A stretch of 64,000 nt of DNA from Anas platyrhynchos (taxonomy: Eukaryota; Chordata; Aves; Anseriformes; Anatidae): NCBI RefSeq assembly GCF_047663525.1, contig NC_092605.1, forward strand, positions 5,332,001-5,396,000, written 5' to 3'. Below, piece by piece: positions 12,701 to 23,825 of this stretch. Under the pieces are notes generated by a model. The model was not told the DNA's origin. It worked only from the letters and a program-made list of their open reading frames with translations, and did no database searches. Every line of letters begins with the position of its first letter. The stretch's first letter is position 1. Both the position numbers and the translations under genes were made by a program.

Positions 12701-15700
12701 GCCTGAAGGAAGCGTATTGCAATAGTCATTTAGATTTGATAGCAAATATACGTACATTCTATTTGCTCAGGCTTTTTTCTGTTTTAGAGATTAAAAATGT
12801 AGTATTGCTTTAGCATTTCAATAGTGATTTATCTATTTTTGCTGCTTCATATTTTCTGCAAGAATTCAAAAAGCTTTTCTCACATCTTTCTGTTTCTAAA
12901 CTTACCCCCAAACTTCTGTGCAAAGGAAACATTTTTGGTAATTTGTCAACATCAAATGCATTGAAGAACTGATGTAATTTTTACAAGCCTTTGGTGTGGT
13001 TGTCATGCCCCATGGAGAATTATTCCTTCGCAAGGAACTTTTTATTGGGTACTATTGGTTTGCCTTCAGGGTTGTGCTGTTCAGCTGTGTCCTTTTATGG
13101 ATGGGTTCTCACTGAGATACAGAAAGCAGTAGTTGACCCTGTGTCTCATCGTCAGTGACGGGCAGCACTGCTGGCCTGGGGGAACCAGACAGGAGACAAT
13201 CCATCTCTCAGCTGTTTCTGCTCCCCTGGAAATTCCTGACATCACCACCACTGTCTCTTCTGCAGAGCTCTGTGGAGCTGCTGGTCCAAGGAGGTAGAGA
13301 TGAAACAGAAAAAGTGTCATTCATTTCTTGGCTCCTACAGCATGGCCCTTCTGCATGTGGGTACGCATATTAGGTTGCCCACAGCAAGGCAGTGGATTCT
13401 TATTGGCACTCCCAGTAATAAAATTGTTGGCAAAAGGTTGAGGACAGGGTGTGGAGTTCCCATTTGTGGGGGAGTGCCTAAAAACTCATTCCTTCTATGT
13501 TAGTTTCACTGTTCTTTTTCTCCACACACTGAGTGACTGAGTGGTACAGAAGAGCAAGCATGGCTAGCCTGTTTCTTTAACTATGTTTAATGTGCCCATT
13601 TGTTTGTAGCTCTACCTGGATCGCTTGGATTAGGCTTTTGTTGTTGGAGAACAAAGTCCTTTATTAAAAGAGCTGCTTGTTTAGGCTTTGAGTGAGTTGG
13701 AGAGATGAATATCAGTCCTACTGAGTATCCAGGGTTTCTTAATGAAAAGGTTAACAGGGTAAACTTTATCAGTACAGCATACTTTCAGTTCTGTAGCTTT
13801 GTTAGTGACTAGCTCCTCCCTTTCTCCACCCTGTTCTACACAAGGCTTAAGATAGCAGATTTCTCTTGAAATACTACGCTTACCAGTAAGGAAAGTTCAA
13901 GAGCAGCTGAAAGCCAGTATCAACTAAAAGAAGTAACTAACACTTGTACTGGATAGGGAATAGACATACTTGATGGACATGCAGGAATTTAGGTCCAGAT
14001 CATCAGCTGGTAAGCATTAGCACAAATACATTGGAATCACTGATTTTATATCAGCTGGTAGTCCATTGTTGTAACACTCCAGTTTTCAGAACATTAGAGT
14101 ACATGCTTCATGGTGAGTAGGAGCAAAGCCTAGCAAATTCATGCTTGAAATGAGCGTCTCAATTTACTACCTATTGCATATTGATTTTTTCAAAGGAACC
14201 TGTCTGCCTGTATAATAGATCCATAAGAAATACACATTTTGGAATGGGGTTAATGTAATAAGGTGTGGAGTTGAAGAGGTTTAAAATTTAATTACATGCA
14301 TTAAACTGAATACATTTTTGTGTGTTTTATCCTGGGCTGTGAAAATATAATACCAGGAGATACAGTACTGTGTCATCCTTACACAGATTTGGCTAAGGGG
14401 CATAAAATATCCATTTACACAAGTTTCATGTAGATTTTTTTGTGTATATGTTTTCTGAGAAAAATCAGATCAGTTTGAAAATAATGGCAGAACACTTTTT
14501 GAACAGCTGTGTGTAAACAGAGTAAGTCCTGTCCCCCCACTTTTTTATTTTTTCCTTAAGCAGAGCCAGGCAGCATTTGCAAAATCTGCTGTGGAAAAAA
14601 AGATTTTGGATGAGATAAAGCTCTTGATGCTAAAGAATGTGTTCCTTTGAACATGCAAAATCTGCAGGGGGGAGGAATGTAAATAAACTAACTTCCATTT
14701 CAATTGGCAATAATGCAAAAATCTACTCAGTAAATCCTCATACATCTCCTGTCAGCTGATTCTGCTAGGTTTGTGTAGCTTTCTCAAAAAGTGCATGAAT
14801 TAAGTGCATCCAGACCTCCCCACTCAGAGGAAGAGGCACAGACTTGTGTCACAGAGCACTTCTGTCCTGTACACTACTATTGTCTTTTCTTCAAGCAGAC
14901 GTTGAACCAGGATCACGTTTGTTACAGCCATGTGAAGTGTCCTACTGTGTTTAATCAGCTTCAATCAGACTCAAATCAAATGTGCTCTGCATCACCCAGA
15001 GGGGTCTTCATTATTTTGCAATTTGAAATTTAGACTTCAGAGACAGATGGATCTTCAGAAATGAAGGTTGTAGGTAGGGGCTCCATAGGGGTAGGAGTGC
15101 TGGCAGTGATGGTAGGAGTTGTCAGCCTGGCTTTGCAGAGATCAAAGACATGAAAATTACGCTATTTGCAACTCTTGGTATGTGTGTGGTTTGTATAAAT
15201 GAAGGGAAGTTACCTGTGAGTCTGCAGTACTCGACTGTCTTATCATTCTTCTCCAGAACTGACAAATTAGGAGACCACAGTTGTGATTTATTTTTTTTTC
15301 TTCCCCTCCCTCGGGCAGAAACTGTATAAGACCTGTCGGGTGATGCAGGAGAGAATCATGGAATTGTTGGTTACAGTGGAAAATGAAGATGTGATAGTTG
15401 AGTTAATACAAGTAAATGAAGATCTGAATAATGTTCTTCTGGGACACGAAAGGTAAGTACAGGGTCTCTCTTCTCACATTTGGTGTCCTAACTGGATAAG
15501 CACGCTTAATGGATACAGGTGATCTATGTGACTAATGCTGAACCTTTATAAGGAGACATTTCTTTCCTTAAATCCAGAAAAGAAAGTTGACAACAAAAGG
15601 AGAAAAATGTTTATTTACCTTCCCCTAAGCACTTCAGAAGCAGTTAATAAGCTAGTTAGAAAACTATTAGAATGTGGTAAAACAAGTTAACAGCATAGAC

Positions 15701-18700
15701 AGGAAATTAGGTGGAGGCACACAAACAGAAATAATTTTAGAATTTGATGCTCCTTTCTGGTTGAGCACAGTGAATTTGCCATCAGTTTGCTACAAACCCT
15801 TTGGTCCTGGTGATGGTCCTTACTTTTGCTACATGTATACACTTCCAGGAAAGAATATTTGCTGTCCTTTCTGAATAACTTGGACAGCTTTACTGCAGAA
15901 ATCAGCCATGGAACAGCATTCAGTTTTATTGCATGCTTAAGAGAGTCACTTGCTTTTCTCAACTGAATTGAAACAAGCTGTTCTACCTGCCTTACAGCAA
16001 AAAATGTTTTCTTTCACGCATGGAAGCACTGCAATACTTGTGTTGACATCATTTGTATTTGCCTGTTATATCAGTGGTAGCATGAATAGATGCTAGCAAA
16101 AAAAAAGAAATCAAATTTAAACTCAAAATTTCAGTATTATCCCCCAAAATATCACAGTGAATATACTCGTGGAGTACATTCTGGTTTAATAGGAACTAGC
16201 CTTCCATGTTAAGTAGTTTATGTCCTCCTTGGCTAGGAAATATTCTAGAAATACTTTTGTACCAAGGACAATGGTTCCAGGAACAAATTATAATTTGCTT
16301 TATGCATGTGAAAAACAGGATCTTCTAGGAAGACCTGAAGAGTTCACTTACAGGGTTTGGGTGAATTTAAGTCCATTACATATTCCTCCATCTCTTACTT
16401 CTTATGTCAGTCAATAGATCGGCATTAAGGAGACAAATTTTTCAGGTAGCAGTCCTTGTACAGAATGCTATAAACTTCCGACAGGTGTTAGAGGTGAACT
16501 TACTTCCCTTTACTTTGTTCTAAAACTTGGACGTATGAGAGAAATGTGTTAGAAGGTATTCATGTAGTGCAGGATAGAGGAAAGAAAGGGCATTCCTAAC
16601 AGATACTTACCTTACCTGTAGTTTTTAAAGCAATGATTTTCTAAGACCCTTGTTTAAGTCACCAACACAAAGCAAGAGGCAGGAGTTTAACATGCTTCAA
16701 AAAGTGCTTCCAAGGTAACAACTAGCTACACTGCTGCCATTGAAATCCTTTCTCCTTCTGAGCAGACAGTGAAATTCCACATCTTTATTCTTGTTCTTCA
16801 GTGTAAATGAAGAACTCTGGGCTCAATTGTGCTCCTAGTATCATTCCACAGGGAGAAATTGCATGCTCTAAGATCTATTTTAATTGAAATAAGCATTTTA
16901 AATATTGCAGTATGTGTTCAGAGTTGGGATGATTCCTTTGAGACGCATAGATGAGATACTGTGAACAAAAAAAAATGTAGTAACTTTTTGGTATCAGGCT
17001 TCATCTTGAAGGTCAGAGGGCTGTCAGGAAAAAAAAGCATTTTGTAAAAACGTTGTTGTGGCCACTTGACAGTTGTGGTTATGACTATGCTATAAGAAAG
17101 CCTGGACCTTCAGAGTATTATCACTACCTTTAGTATTCAATTTATTACTCATACTTAACTTTTCTCTGGAAGACTGCTGACATTCAGATGTCTTAATGAT
17201 TAAACACAATAGATTTAGAGAGCTTCATCAGCTTTTCTTTTTAAACCTCTTCTGACTGCTACACTGAAAACCTGCTTATTCCTCTAAGTGTCGTGGCACA
17301 AACTTTGGGCCTAATCTTGACAACATTTAGTTTTCACTTATTCTTGTGTCTCTAGCAGTGTCGTCACATCTTGCACTAACTCTTGAAAGAATTCTGTGTT
17401 CACTTCTTGCTTTACGAAGTGTTTAATTTTAGTAAAGCAAAAATAGAATTCTGTTGAGCATCTGTAAATCCATGTGAGTCAGGAGTGGGGTTATATTTTT
17501 AAGACTGAAGAATGCTAGAAATGCCAAGAACTTCTTGAATTATGAACAAATCAAAAAATTCCTTTTAGAAGACACCAGGTGATTGAAGGAGCAATTATAG
17601 GCCATTGTGAAACTGGACAGAACACTTCTGCATTTTAGTACTGTGATGTTAGGGGTTGCATGTAGCAGGTCTTTGTGAGTGCAGATGCATTTGCACTTTA
17701 CAGTTGTTTAAGCATTAAAATTTCATTAGTGTTTGTTGTGGAAGATTTGTTTTTGGAACTCCCTCTGAACAATGAGATGTGTAAAGGACAATCTGATTTT
17801 AACTAGCTGCATCTGTTTCATACTGTGTGCATTGTTTGAAGACAAGTCATGCTGCATTCTCTGTTTCTGATTGTTAATGTAGAGTCCAAATTAAGTCAGG
17901 AGCAGTCACTATTGTGCAATAAACTGGCCTCATATATATGTAACAATAACTCCCTCTAGTGGCCTTAGCAACTTTTCATTACTTAGTGTATTTCAGATAA
18001 ATAGTTGTTCTGCAGTTTGTTTGTTTTTTTTCTTCTGCTCCTCCCTACATATATATTATCTTTGTGGGACTCACCAGTATGGTAACCCTGAATACCAGGC
18101 GCAGCTGTGTGGACGGACTTCACGTCCATGCCCCCCTAAGGATCCAAGACCCTTGCTTCTCTAACAGATGGGCTGTACAGGTGCTGAGTCTCACCTGACT
18201 GGGCCTCAGTGATCACCTTCTTGGGACACAGTTGGTCAGAGGGAGCCAGATTTGTCACAGTGCATGTTCACCATCAGTTGTCTGGTATGAACAGAGGCAA
18301 ACTTTATTGTCAGCTGTGCATTGGTTTGTTTTGGAAGAAACAGATGGCTGTCTCCAAAAGTGAGCCCAAGGACAAGCTAACCTGGTAGTGTAGATTATTA
18401 GAGGACCACAGCCCTGGAGTAAAATGAATCAGATTTTCAGCACAGCAGTGCCCCAGAGAAAAACACCTGTAGTGCTTGTCTGGTGTCTATCTGCAGTCCT
18501 TTGATAATCAGACTTTGGTTGCAACTGCCAGCTTCTTACGTAGCACATTTCTGTAATGTCAGAACAAACCTCTAGCTTTGTAATTTTAACAGGTTCTCTC
18601 GAAACAGAGTTCGTTTCTTGGAGAATCAGAGAATACAGCGTGAACGTGAAGAGGTGAGTAACAATATGTGAAGTTGTGAGCTGTGGGACTATAAACATCC

Positions 18701-21700
18701 CTATTTCTGTTCACTGTGAAAAATATCTTTCAAGTATAAGCAACATTTTATTCTCTAATTGAGAGGTATAGCCTGCTGTCTTCAGCAGGATGATACTGCT
18801 CTTACTGATTTTCAGAAGTCTCACTTGCAGAATTCCATGTAAATTTTGTAACTAAAGTAACAAACAATGTCAAATCGCAGATGGAAGCTTGATGGAGAAA
18901 AATGAGGCAAAGAGAAAGAGAGAGATATTCAAATTCCATTTTATTACCTCTGTAGCTAAGCACAATTAGTTATCTGCCCTATATGAATTGGGGAACTATG
19001 TTTTATTTCACTTTTTTGCTGTAAGTATTTACGTACCAAAATACTACTAAACTATCAGAATTCACTGTTACTGATGTTTTTTTTCTCTCTGTGAAGTTGA
19101 AGCCTTTTGAGTTGTGAATAATGGCTTGTAGCAAATCCGACTGTCCTTTATCGATTGATCATTATGGTTGTTAATGGTTGTTAATTATATTGCCCAAAGT
19201 AGTTTTGCATGTTTCAGCTTCTCATAATTGAACGGTCATCTAGGGCTCAGAAGGAAAATGACAGCATTGTGAATGCTGAAATACAGCTGATAATTATTAA
19301 TGAAAGGTAGAAGACAATCTTTTTTCCCTTGAAAAACTGCTGTTACTACATCCTGGTTATGTAGGTAGATGTTTTTGCTTGATGAATGGACTGTTGGATT
19401 AGTTAGTAGTCCTGATGGTGCAGTCTGTGTATTTTAATATTAATTCAGGCATCTCCAAGTTTAAAATGCTTTTTTTTTAACTGGTGTAACCAAACCCATA
19501 TGATTCAAGCATGTGGTTTTTATTAAACTCTTTGGCTGTGCTTTTAATTCTCTCACATTCACATGAGAAACAAGGGAAACCTTTTTTTTTGTGCTCTGGG
19601 AAATTCTGTGATTTCGAGCTCTTCCAATCTGAAACAGGACTGAAAAAAAAAATCCATTTCTTAAGTATTTACCAAATCACAATAACACACATAAGTAATA
19701 TGAATATAATTCTACAGGATTAAGCAGAAGATCCATTTCAGACTTCTATCTGAACAACCTTATACTTTGGAACTGTGTCAGTCCCATATCCGACTTTGAA
19801 TTTTCCTAAATTTTTGAAATGGCAACCTTGCTGAAGCTCATGTTTTCTAGAAAGCTTTTATGTTTCATTAGTTATCACTTCCACACACACATACAATTAA
19901 ATTGCTTATTTAAAATTATACATGTTCCTTTAAAAAATAATAATAATTTATCCCTTTTTAAATGCTAAGCTGTACAGGAAACAGCCATCTGCTCCCTCAA
20001 GTGATCTACTTGACCTCTCTACAGATCTTCCACGTCCAGTGTCAACAGTGCTGGGAACTGACTCTGCAGCCTCTCAGTCTTCAGGCCTTAGTAAGTGATG
20101 AATGTATATTTCCCTTGCCGGCTGATTTCCTAAAGTAAACCAACACAAGCTTAGTGGAGGGATCAAGACTTTGCTTGTAAGAGAGTAAACTAAGATACTC
20201 CTTAATTTGAAGAAACATGAGGATCGATGTGCATATATATATTTTAAAAAAAAATAGTATAAGGTTCCTTGTAACTAGTTTACAGTGGAAGCAATAATCT
20301 TTCTCCCACATTTCTTAAATTTGAAAAAAAAAAAAAAGTTTTCTGTAAAATAAAGCTCTTGAAACAGTGTGGTAGTTGCTTGTTCTGTTGTCTTGGAAGA
20401 AAGAAACAGAGATATGCTTTGCTTGTACTCCCTTGATTTCTTAATTTTTTTCAAGGAGGCACTTGATGTTAACAGCAGTTCACTTTGAGAAACATATTTA
20501 CCTCATCTAACTTTAGGCTTCTTTCATAGTGAAAGGAGCAATTAAAGCTCCAAACTTTGGTACTCTGAATTACTGATTTCAAAAGTCTTCGTCTATCCAC
20601 TCTTTAGGGGTATCCATACACCTAAGTTAAAGGCATGAATATGTTCCAAAAAATAAATGCTTATAATTCTATTTTAGTTTTTAGAAATAGTGAAAGGAGT
20701 TTAAATTGGTATCTACCATATATAGCACTGCTGATGTTCTGACGATGAACAAGAAAATAAATATATTACAACTAATATATTATCAGAGTTGTTATAATTT
20801 TGTCTTTCATGCAGTAAACAGAATTCATTTCATATTCTTGATATACCTTCCAAACAAAACTTCATTCCTTCAATGATCGTAGTGCAAGTAATGGAACACT
20901 TGATTAATAATGTTTAAACAATCATTAAGTACTGCTTTGAATTTCAGATTGCATATCTGCACACCCTGAAGATGCAAGAAAGCACCATCCGTCAATTTAT
21001 CCACAGCTAGATTTAGCAACTACTACAAAAGCTCAGCAATTCCCGTGAGTAATCTCTTACCAAGAAATGGTAGCAGGTAAAAAATAATCAGAGCTATTAG
21101 CCCTCTGTAATTGATACCAAATTTTCATAGTAAGCTCTGAGAACAGAGTTATTTAATGTTTCTTCTACATGTTAGTCAAGTAAAACAAGTGAAAACTACC
21201 TGTATGCTAAATATACAACACCTGCAGCACTTTTTAAATACTGACAAACGTAAACTAAGTTCAACATATTTGGGATATATACGACTTTCTGCTTGAGTCT
21301 TACCAGTGCTGTGGTTAAAGGGAGAAATAGATGAATGGTATGAGTCAAGAAGAATGGTTTTAAGATAGGAAAAAGAATCCTTGTGGTTTCCCACCTATTA
21401 GGTAAATGGGACACTGGCCCACTTGCTCTTGCTGCTCATAGTTGTGACATATGGTGAAGACAAACCAGCTAAAAATAATAATGCAGTTATTGTGATATGT
21501 AGTTTTAATACGTTGAAAGTAACTGAGAAACTATTGCTCTCTCCTAGATTTACAACTGAAGCACAAAACAATAGTGGAATCACCCCAGCTGGACATATAT
21601 ACAGCAATGTGAGTAACGCTCATGTTTGGAATAATCTGTCCTTGCTGGCAACTGTCGTAAGAAGAACTGTTTGGATTTACCCTGACTGCTGTCCAAATGC

Positions 21701-23697
21701 GATTTAAAGATCTGCTCTGTGGCGCTTCTCCAGACATCAGGGAATGCTCTGTATTTGCTGACCAGGCCAACTTTCCTGTGGTGATACCACAGGTACCAAT
21801 GTGGAAGCGTATTTTTTAGGTCTAGCATAATCTCAATGGAGTTTGCAAAAAGTTGCTGTGTTGTTTGTGTTTAATCTGTTACTGTGTGAAGCAAGCTGCC
21901 ATCTCTTCCTATTGCCATTATATTACTGTGGTGCATTTCATATCTCAATTAAGCACCTCTAAAAGAAATAAATTAAAATTCAAATACAACATAGGACAAA
22001 TGCGTATGCTGCAGACAAAAAAGCCGTGACAGAAGGAATACAAAGAATATGAACGGGTTTCAAGGTATTGTTTTGAATTTGTGGTAGGCAGTATGAAATA
22101 GAAAAGCAGCCCCACAAGCACATACTCATACTCCTTATTTTAAACTGCAAGTAAAATGAGACAGCTGTACTGCCACCTGTGTGTAGTGTAACAAATTACA
22201 CAGAAGTAAATTATACAAATGTGCTATATATAACGCTAAAAGATGTTTTGAACTTCATTGTATGGGGAAGGGAGGTTAATTAGATTTATAACTCTTGACC
22301 TGTTTTTGGAATTTACTTGATATAGTCTGAGAGTCTAAAGATAAGTCAGCACTTACGCAAGTTAAGTCAAACAGGTTCTCCTAGATCAATCTGTTTATGT
22401 ACTGTTTTGCTCAATTTCCTCAGCTGGCAACTCTTTTAAGCCCAGTGCCTCTGAATCCAGTAAATCTGCAGACTGGACATACTACATCATTAAATGGATC
22501 GTCACCAGCAGGTAATAAATACTGCAGACCTCTTAATTTTCACAGAAATCTATTTATTTATTTTTGTTAGCACTTAAGTGCTTTATATAGTGCCTGTTAA
22601 AGACTAGGAGCAGCAACAAACACTGACAAAAATCTTACATAGCTCGTGGCTTCTCTGCCCATTTAAAGCAACTAGATAAATGGGAGAAAATCTGCTAGTT
22701 TCAGAAAGATATAAAAAAACATGCAATAAGTGTTCTTTCAGTCACATTTCAATCTGCATTTAACTGTCTTTACCCTTCAGCCACATCAAAAAACAAGTCA
22801 CAGTCACCTCATTACTACGAGATAATGGAATTTGATCCTTTGGCTCCCACAGAGTAAGTAGCTTTTAAAATAGATAATTTTCAGTTCTTTTAGGTGCCAA
22901 ACAAGAATTCTGAGATGTCTTTTTCTTCTGAGAGAAGACCACACTATTCAGAGCAAGTTTGCTGACCAACTGGATTGCTAATATAAATTGGAGATCTTTA
23001 AAGGTCACTTCAATGCAAACCATATTATGATTCTATGAGCCAACCTAATTTCTGTTCAAGATGATCTTGTGTTTTTGTTTTTTTTAAATGTTCTGCTGAA
23101 TCTCAAGGAAGTTCTCTATTTAAAATACAAGCTACCTATGGGAATGGATTTGAGGAATCTCCAAAGGACCAAATAGGCAGAAAACTAGTAAGAAACTAAA
23201 ATTGTCATTTTTAACAGTAACCTGAGAAAAAAAATGGAATCATCTGCATAAAACTTACTTTGAGAAACCATCAAATTCTGAGGTAGAAAAATCTCAGCAA
23301 GGCTTTCTTTTTTTTTTTTTTTTTTTTTAAGAAGTGTAATAATTACATGTCTCACGGCATGCAGGCCATTTGTATTTTGCAGTCACGTTTCCAAGTTCAT
23401 TTAATCAAAATTGATGATGTCCAGAGATTCCTCCTTAAACGTATAGTCACAAACACACCATAGGACTGGTTCTTGCTTCTGTAGAAAGCCAGGCAACCTG
23501 CTACTCATGTTACCTTAGTAGGTAAACAACTTAAAACTCTTGGCAGTTCTTTATTGGGCAGGATTTCATTGGTGCATTTTGTCTAAATAAAACAAAACTG
23601 TGATGTAGGAGTTGCCTGTTCTTCTTTCAGAGCTATTTATGAAGAAATTGATGTCACTGTGCTGAAGCCAGAAGTTAAAAAGGATACAGAATGCTGA
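681..23697 (+). CDS. TOM1L1: TOM1L1, target of Myb1-like 1 (Srcasm), 15 coding exons, complete
   Basis: This is an endosomal adaptor that binds ubiquitinated cargo, clathrin and ESCRT-I, and is a substrate and activator of Src-family kinases. Joining 15 exons with GT-AG borders and matching phases gives 472 residues; I recall human at about 476. Exons: 681-738, 861-945, 3150-3228, 8791-8940, 9396-9515, 11358-11465, 12073-12189, 15319-15452, 18593-18653, 19970-20090, 20948-21044, 21548-21608, 22424-22511, 22781-22853, 23631-23697. Residues about 15-150 form the VHS domain (motif [11 protein letters not shown] at the exon 3/4 join). Residues about 200-290 form the GAT domain. The tail holds PSAP (310-313, TSG101-type late motif) overlapping a clathrin box DLLDL (316-320), then YYEIMEF and YEEI (454-457), an SH2 ligand. 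The PTAP motif I recall in human exon 6 is not seen. The start is the first ATG in the CpG island and matches the family N-terminus MAFGK. Confidence 0.97.
861..945 (+). CDS. TOM1L1: TOM1L1 coding exon 2
   Basis: The acceptor tttcag and donor gtgagc frame the start of the VHS domain ([15 protein letters not shown]). It leaves phase 2. Confidence 0.95.
946..3149 (+). other. TOM1L1 intron 2
   Basis: After the CpG island tail and the G run, the sequence becomes AT-rich. Open frames here are short and match no family I recognise. No repeat was recognised. Confidence 0.8.
969..987 (+). repeat. Poly-G run, 19 G
   Basis: An uninterrupted run of 19 G lies 23 bases after the donor of TOM1L1 exon 2, with further short G runs just upstream. 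It could form a G-quadruplex in DNA or pre-mRNA. Exact length is prone to sequencing error. Confidence 0.9.
3150..3228 (+). CDS. TOM1L1: TOM1L1 coding exon 3
   Basis: The exon encodes [15 protein letters not shown], a VHS helix. The acceptor is gtcacag and the donor gtaagt. It ends in phase 0. Confidence 0.96.
3229..8790 (+). other. TOM1L1 intron 3 (5.6 kb)
   Basis: This is AT-rich intronic DNA with pyrimidine-rich stretches near 4900-5040 and a short ACAC/TATA microsatellite near 4063-4085. An 85-codon charged open frame lies on the minus strand at 4289-4546. I recognise no gene or repeat family. Confidence 0.75.
8791..8940 (+). CDS. TOM1L1: TOM1L1 coding exon 4
   Basis: Fifty codons form the core of the VHS domain, including [11 protein letters not shown] and [11 protein letters not shown]. 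The acceptor is atgcacag and the donor gtaagt. It starts and ends in phase 0. Confidence 0.97.
9396..9515 (+). CDS. TOM1L1: TOM1L1 coding exon 5
   Basis: It encodes the end of the VHS domain ([19 protein letters not shown]). The acceptor is aaccag. The donor is the less usual gtgggg, and reading through it stays open for 46 more codons. It ends in phase 0. Confidence 0.95.
9516..11357 (+). other. TOM1L1 intron 5
   Basis: It holds the CR1 fragment at 9889-10240. The rest is AT-rich and carries nothing I can identify. Confidence 0.75.
9889..10240 (-). mobile_element. CR1-type LINE, 3' fragment
   Basis: On the plus strand it opens with tcatagaatgatttgggttg, the reverse complement of the CR1 3' end with its ATTCTATGA repeat. 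It continues with landmarks such as gaacacctccagggtgggag, aatttcttcctaatatc and ttgtcctgtcactacacgcc. It is a 5'-truncated, diverged copy inserted antisense to TOM1L1. The short open frame inside it is a by-product. Confidence 0.93.
11358..11465 (+). CDS. TOM1L1: TOM1L1 coding exon 6 (VHS-GAT linker)
   Basis: A Ser/Thr/Pro-rich linker of 36 codons runs between the acceptor taacag and the donor gtacat. I see no P(T/S)AP motif here; the nearest string is SPSSANPTK. Confidence 0.93.
12073..12189 (+). CDS. TOM1L1: TOM1L1 coding exon 7
   Basis: It begins the GAT domain with [19 protein letters not shown]. The acceptor is gaacag, the donor gtatgc, and both ends are phase 0. Confidence 0.96.
12190..15318 (+). 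other. TOM1L1 intron 7 (3.1 kb)
   Basis: AT-rich intron with short chance open frames. A somewhat GC-richer patch lies near 13080-13290, without recognisable coding or repeat content. Confidence 0.7.
15319..15452 (+). CDS. TOM1L1: TOM1L1 coding exon 8
   Basis: GAT-domain helices are encoded, with [16 protein letters not shown] and [14 protein letters not shown]. The acceptor is cgggcag and the donor gtaagt. It leaves phase 2. Confidence 0.97.
15453..18592 (+). other. TOM1L1 intron 8 (3.1 kb)
   Basis: AT-rich intron. A GC-richer patch near 18060-18260 is not recognisably coding or repetitive. I see no gene. Confidence 0.7.
18593..18653 (+). CDS. TOM1L1: TOM1L1 coding exon 9
   Basis: It encodes [21 protein letters not shown], closing the GAT helix bundle in a charged tail. 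Its phase-2 start and phase-0 end fit its neighbours. Confidence 0.92.
18654..19969 (+). other. TOM1L1 intron 9
   Basis: AT-rich intron. A short direct repeat (ggttgttaat) sits near 19165-19182. Nothing else was recognised. Confidence 0.7.
19970..20090 (+). CDS. TOM1L1: TOM1L1 coding exon 10 (PSAP and clathrin box)
   Basis: It encodes [21 protein letters not shown] is a TSG101-type late motif and DLLDL is a clathrin-box motif. I use the acceptor gctaag because the alternative 8 bases downstream gives an early stop. It leaves phase 1. Confidence 0.88.
20948..21044 (+). CDS. TOM1L1: TOM1L1 coding exon 11
   Basis: A low-complexity tail segment ([17 protein letters not shown]) is bounded by acceptor tttcag and donor gtgagt. 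Phases fit: 1 in, 2 out. Confidence 0.88.
21548..21608 (+). CDS. TOM1L1: TOM1L1 coding exon 12
   Basis: A 61-base exon encodes [20 protein letters not shown] between ctcctag and gtgagt. Conservation with mammals is weak here, so it rests mainly on splice sites and phase. Confidence 0.82.
21609..22423 (+). other. TOM1L1 intron 12
   Basis: About 0.8 kb of intron without recognisable features. Confidence 0.7.
22424..22511 (+). CDS. TOM1L1: TOM1L1 coding exon 13
   Basis: It encodes [20 protein letters not shown] between cctcag and gtaata. The proline-rich LPPLP-like SH3 ligand I recall in human is not visible here. Confidence 0.88.
22781..22853 (+). CDS. TOM1L1: TOM1L1 coding exon 14
   Basis: It encodes [17 protein letters not shown], the conserved tyrosine motif of the Srcasm tail. 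The donor is gtaagt, leaving phase 2. Confidence 0.95.
22987..23040 (+). mobile_element. Short CR1 3' end
   Basis: The motif gatctttaaaggtcacttc, followed by a diverged copy of the CR1 terminal repeat ending in gattctatgag, marks a short sense-oriented CR1 remnant inside TOM1L1 intron 14. Confidence 0.75.
23308..23328 (+). repeat. Poly-T run, about 21 T
   Basis: A homopolymer in TOM1L1 intron 14, about 300 bases before the last exon. It could be a degenerate retroposon tail on the minus strand or simple slippage. Confidence 0.85.
23631..23697 (+). CDS. TOM1L1: TOM1L1 coding exon 15 (terminal)
   Basis: It encodes [18 protein letters not shown] and ends at the tga at 23695-23697. YEEI is the optimal Src-family SH2 ligand and is conserved in the family. 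Confidence 0.96.
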
Positions 23698-23774
23698 AGA
23701 GGGAGGTGAAGTCTTTTACTGAGCACACAAGTTCACAAGTTACTCTCTGATGCTGGTCCTGGGCACTGCTTCCT

Positions 23775-23825
23775 ATCATAAAATTGTATAATATGCTGAG
23801 TTGGAAGGGACCTACAAGAAACCTT
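23775..23825 (-). mobile_element. CR1 3'-end fragment in TOM1L1 3' UTR
   Basis: The string aatatgctgagttggaaggg and the flanking atcataaaat match the reverse complement of a CR1 3' end. It lies about 80 bases after the TOM1L1 stop codon, so it is transcribed in the mRNA. Confidence 0.8.

Noticed and set aside
18060-18300. GC-richer patch in TOM1L1 intron 8 considered as an exon or RNA gene
   Set aside because: No splice-compatible open frame, no tRNA-like or snoRNA-like structure visible and no phase fit with exons 8 and 9.
19970-19980. Alternative acceptor for TOM1L1 exon 10 at ctgtacag
   Set aside because: In the required phase it reaches a stop within nine codons, while the upstream acceptor yields the conserved PSAP and DLLDL motifs.
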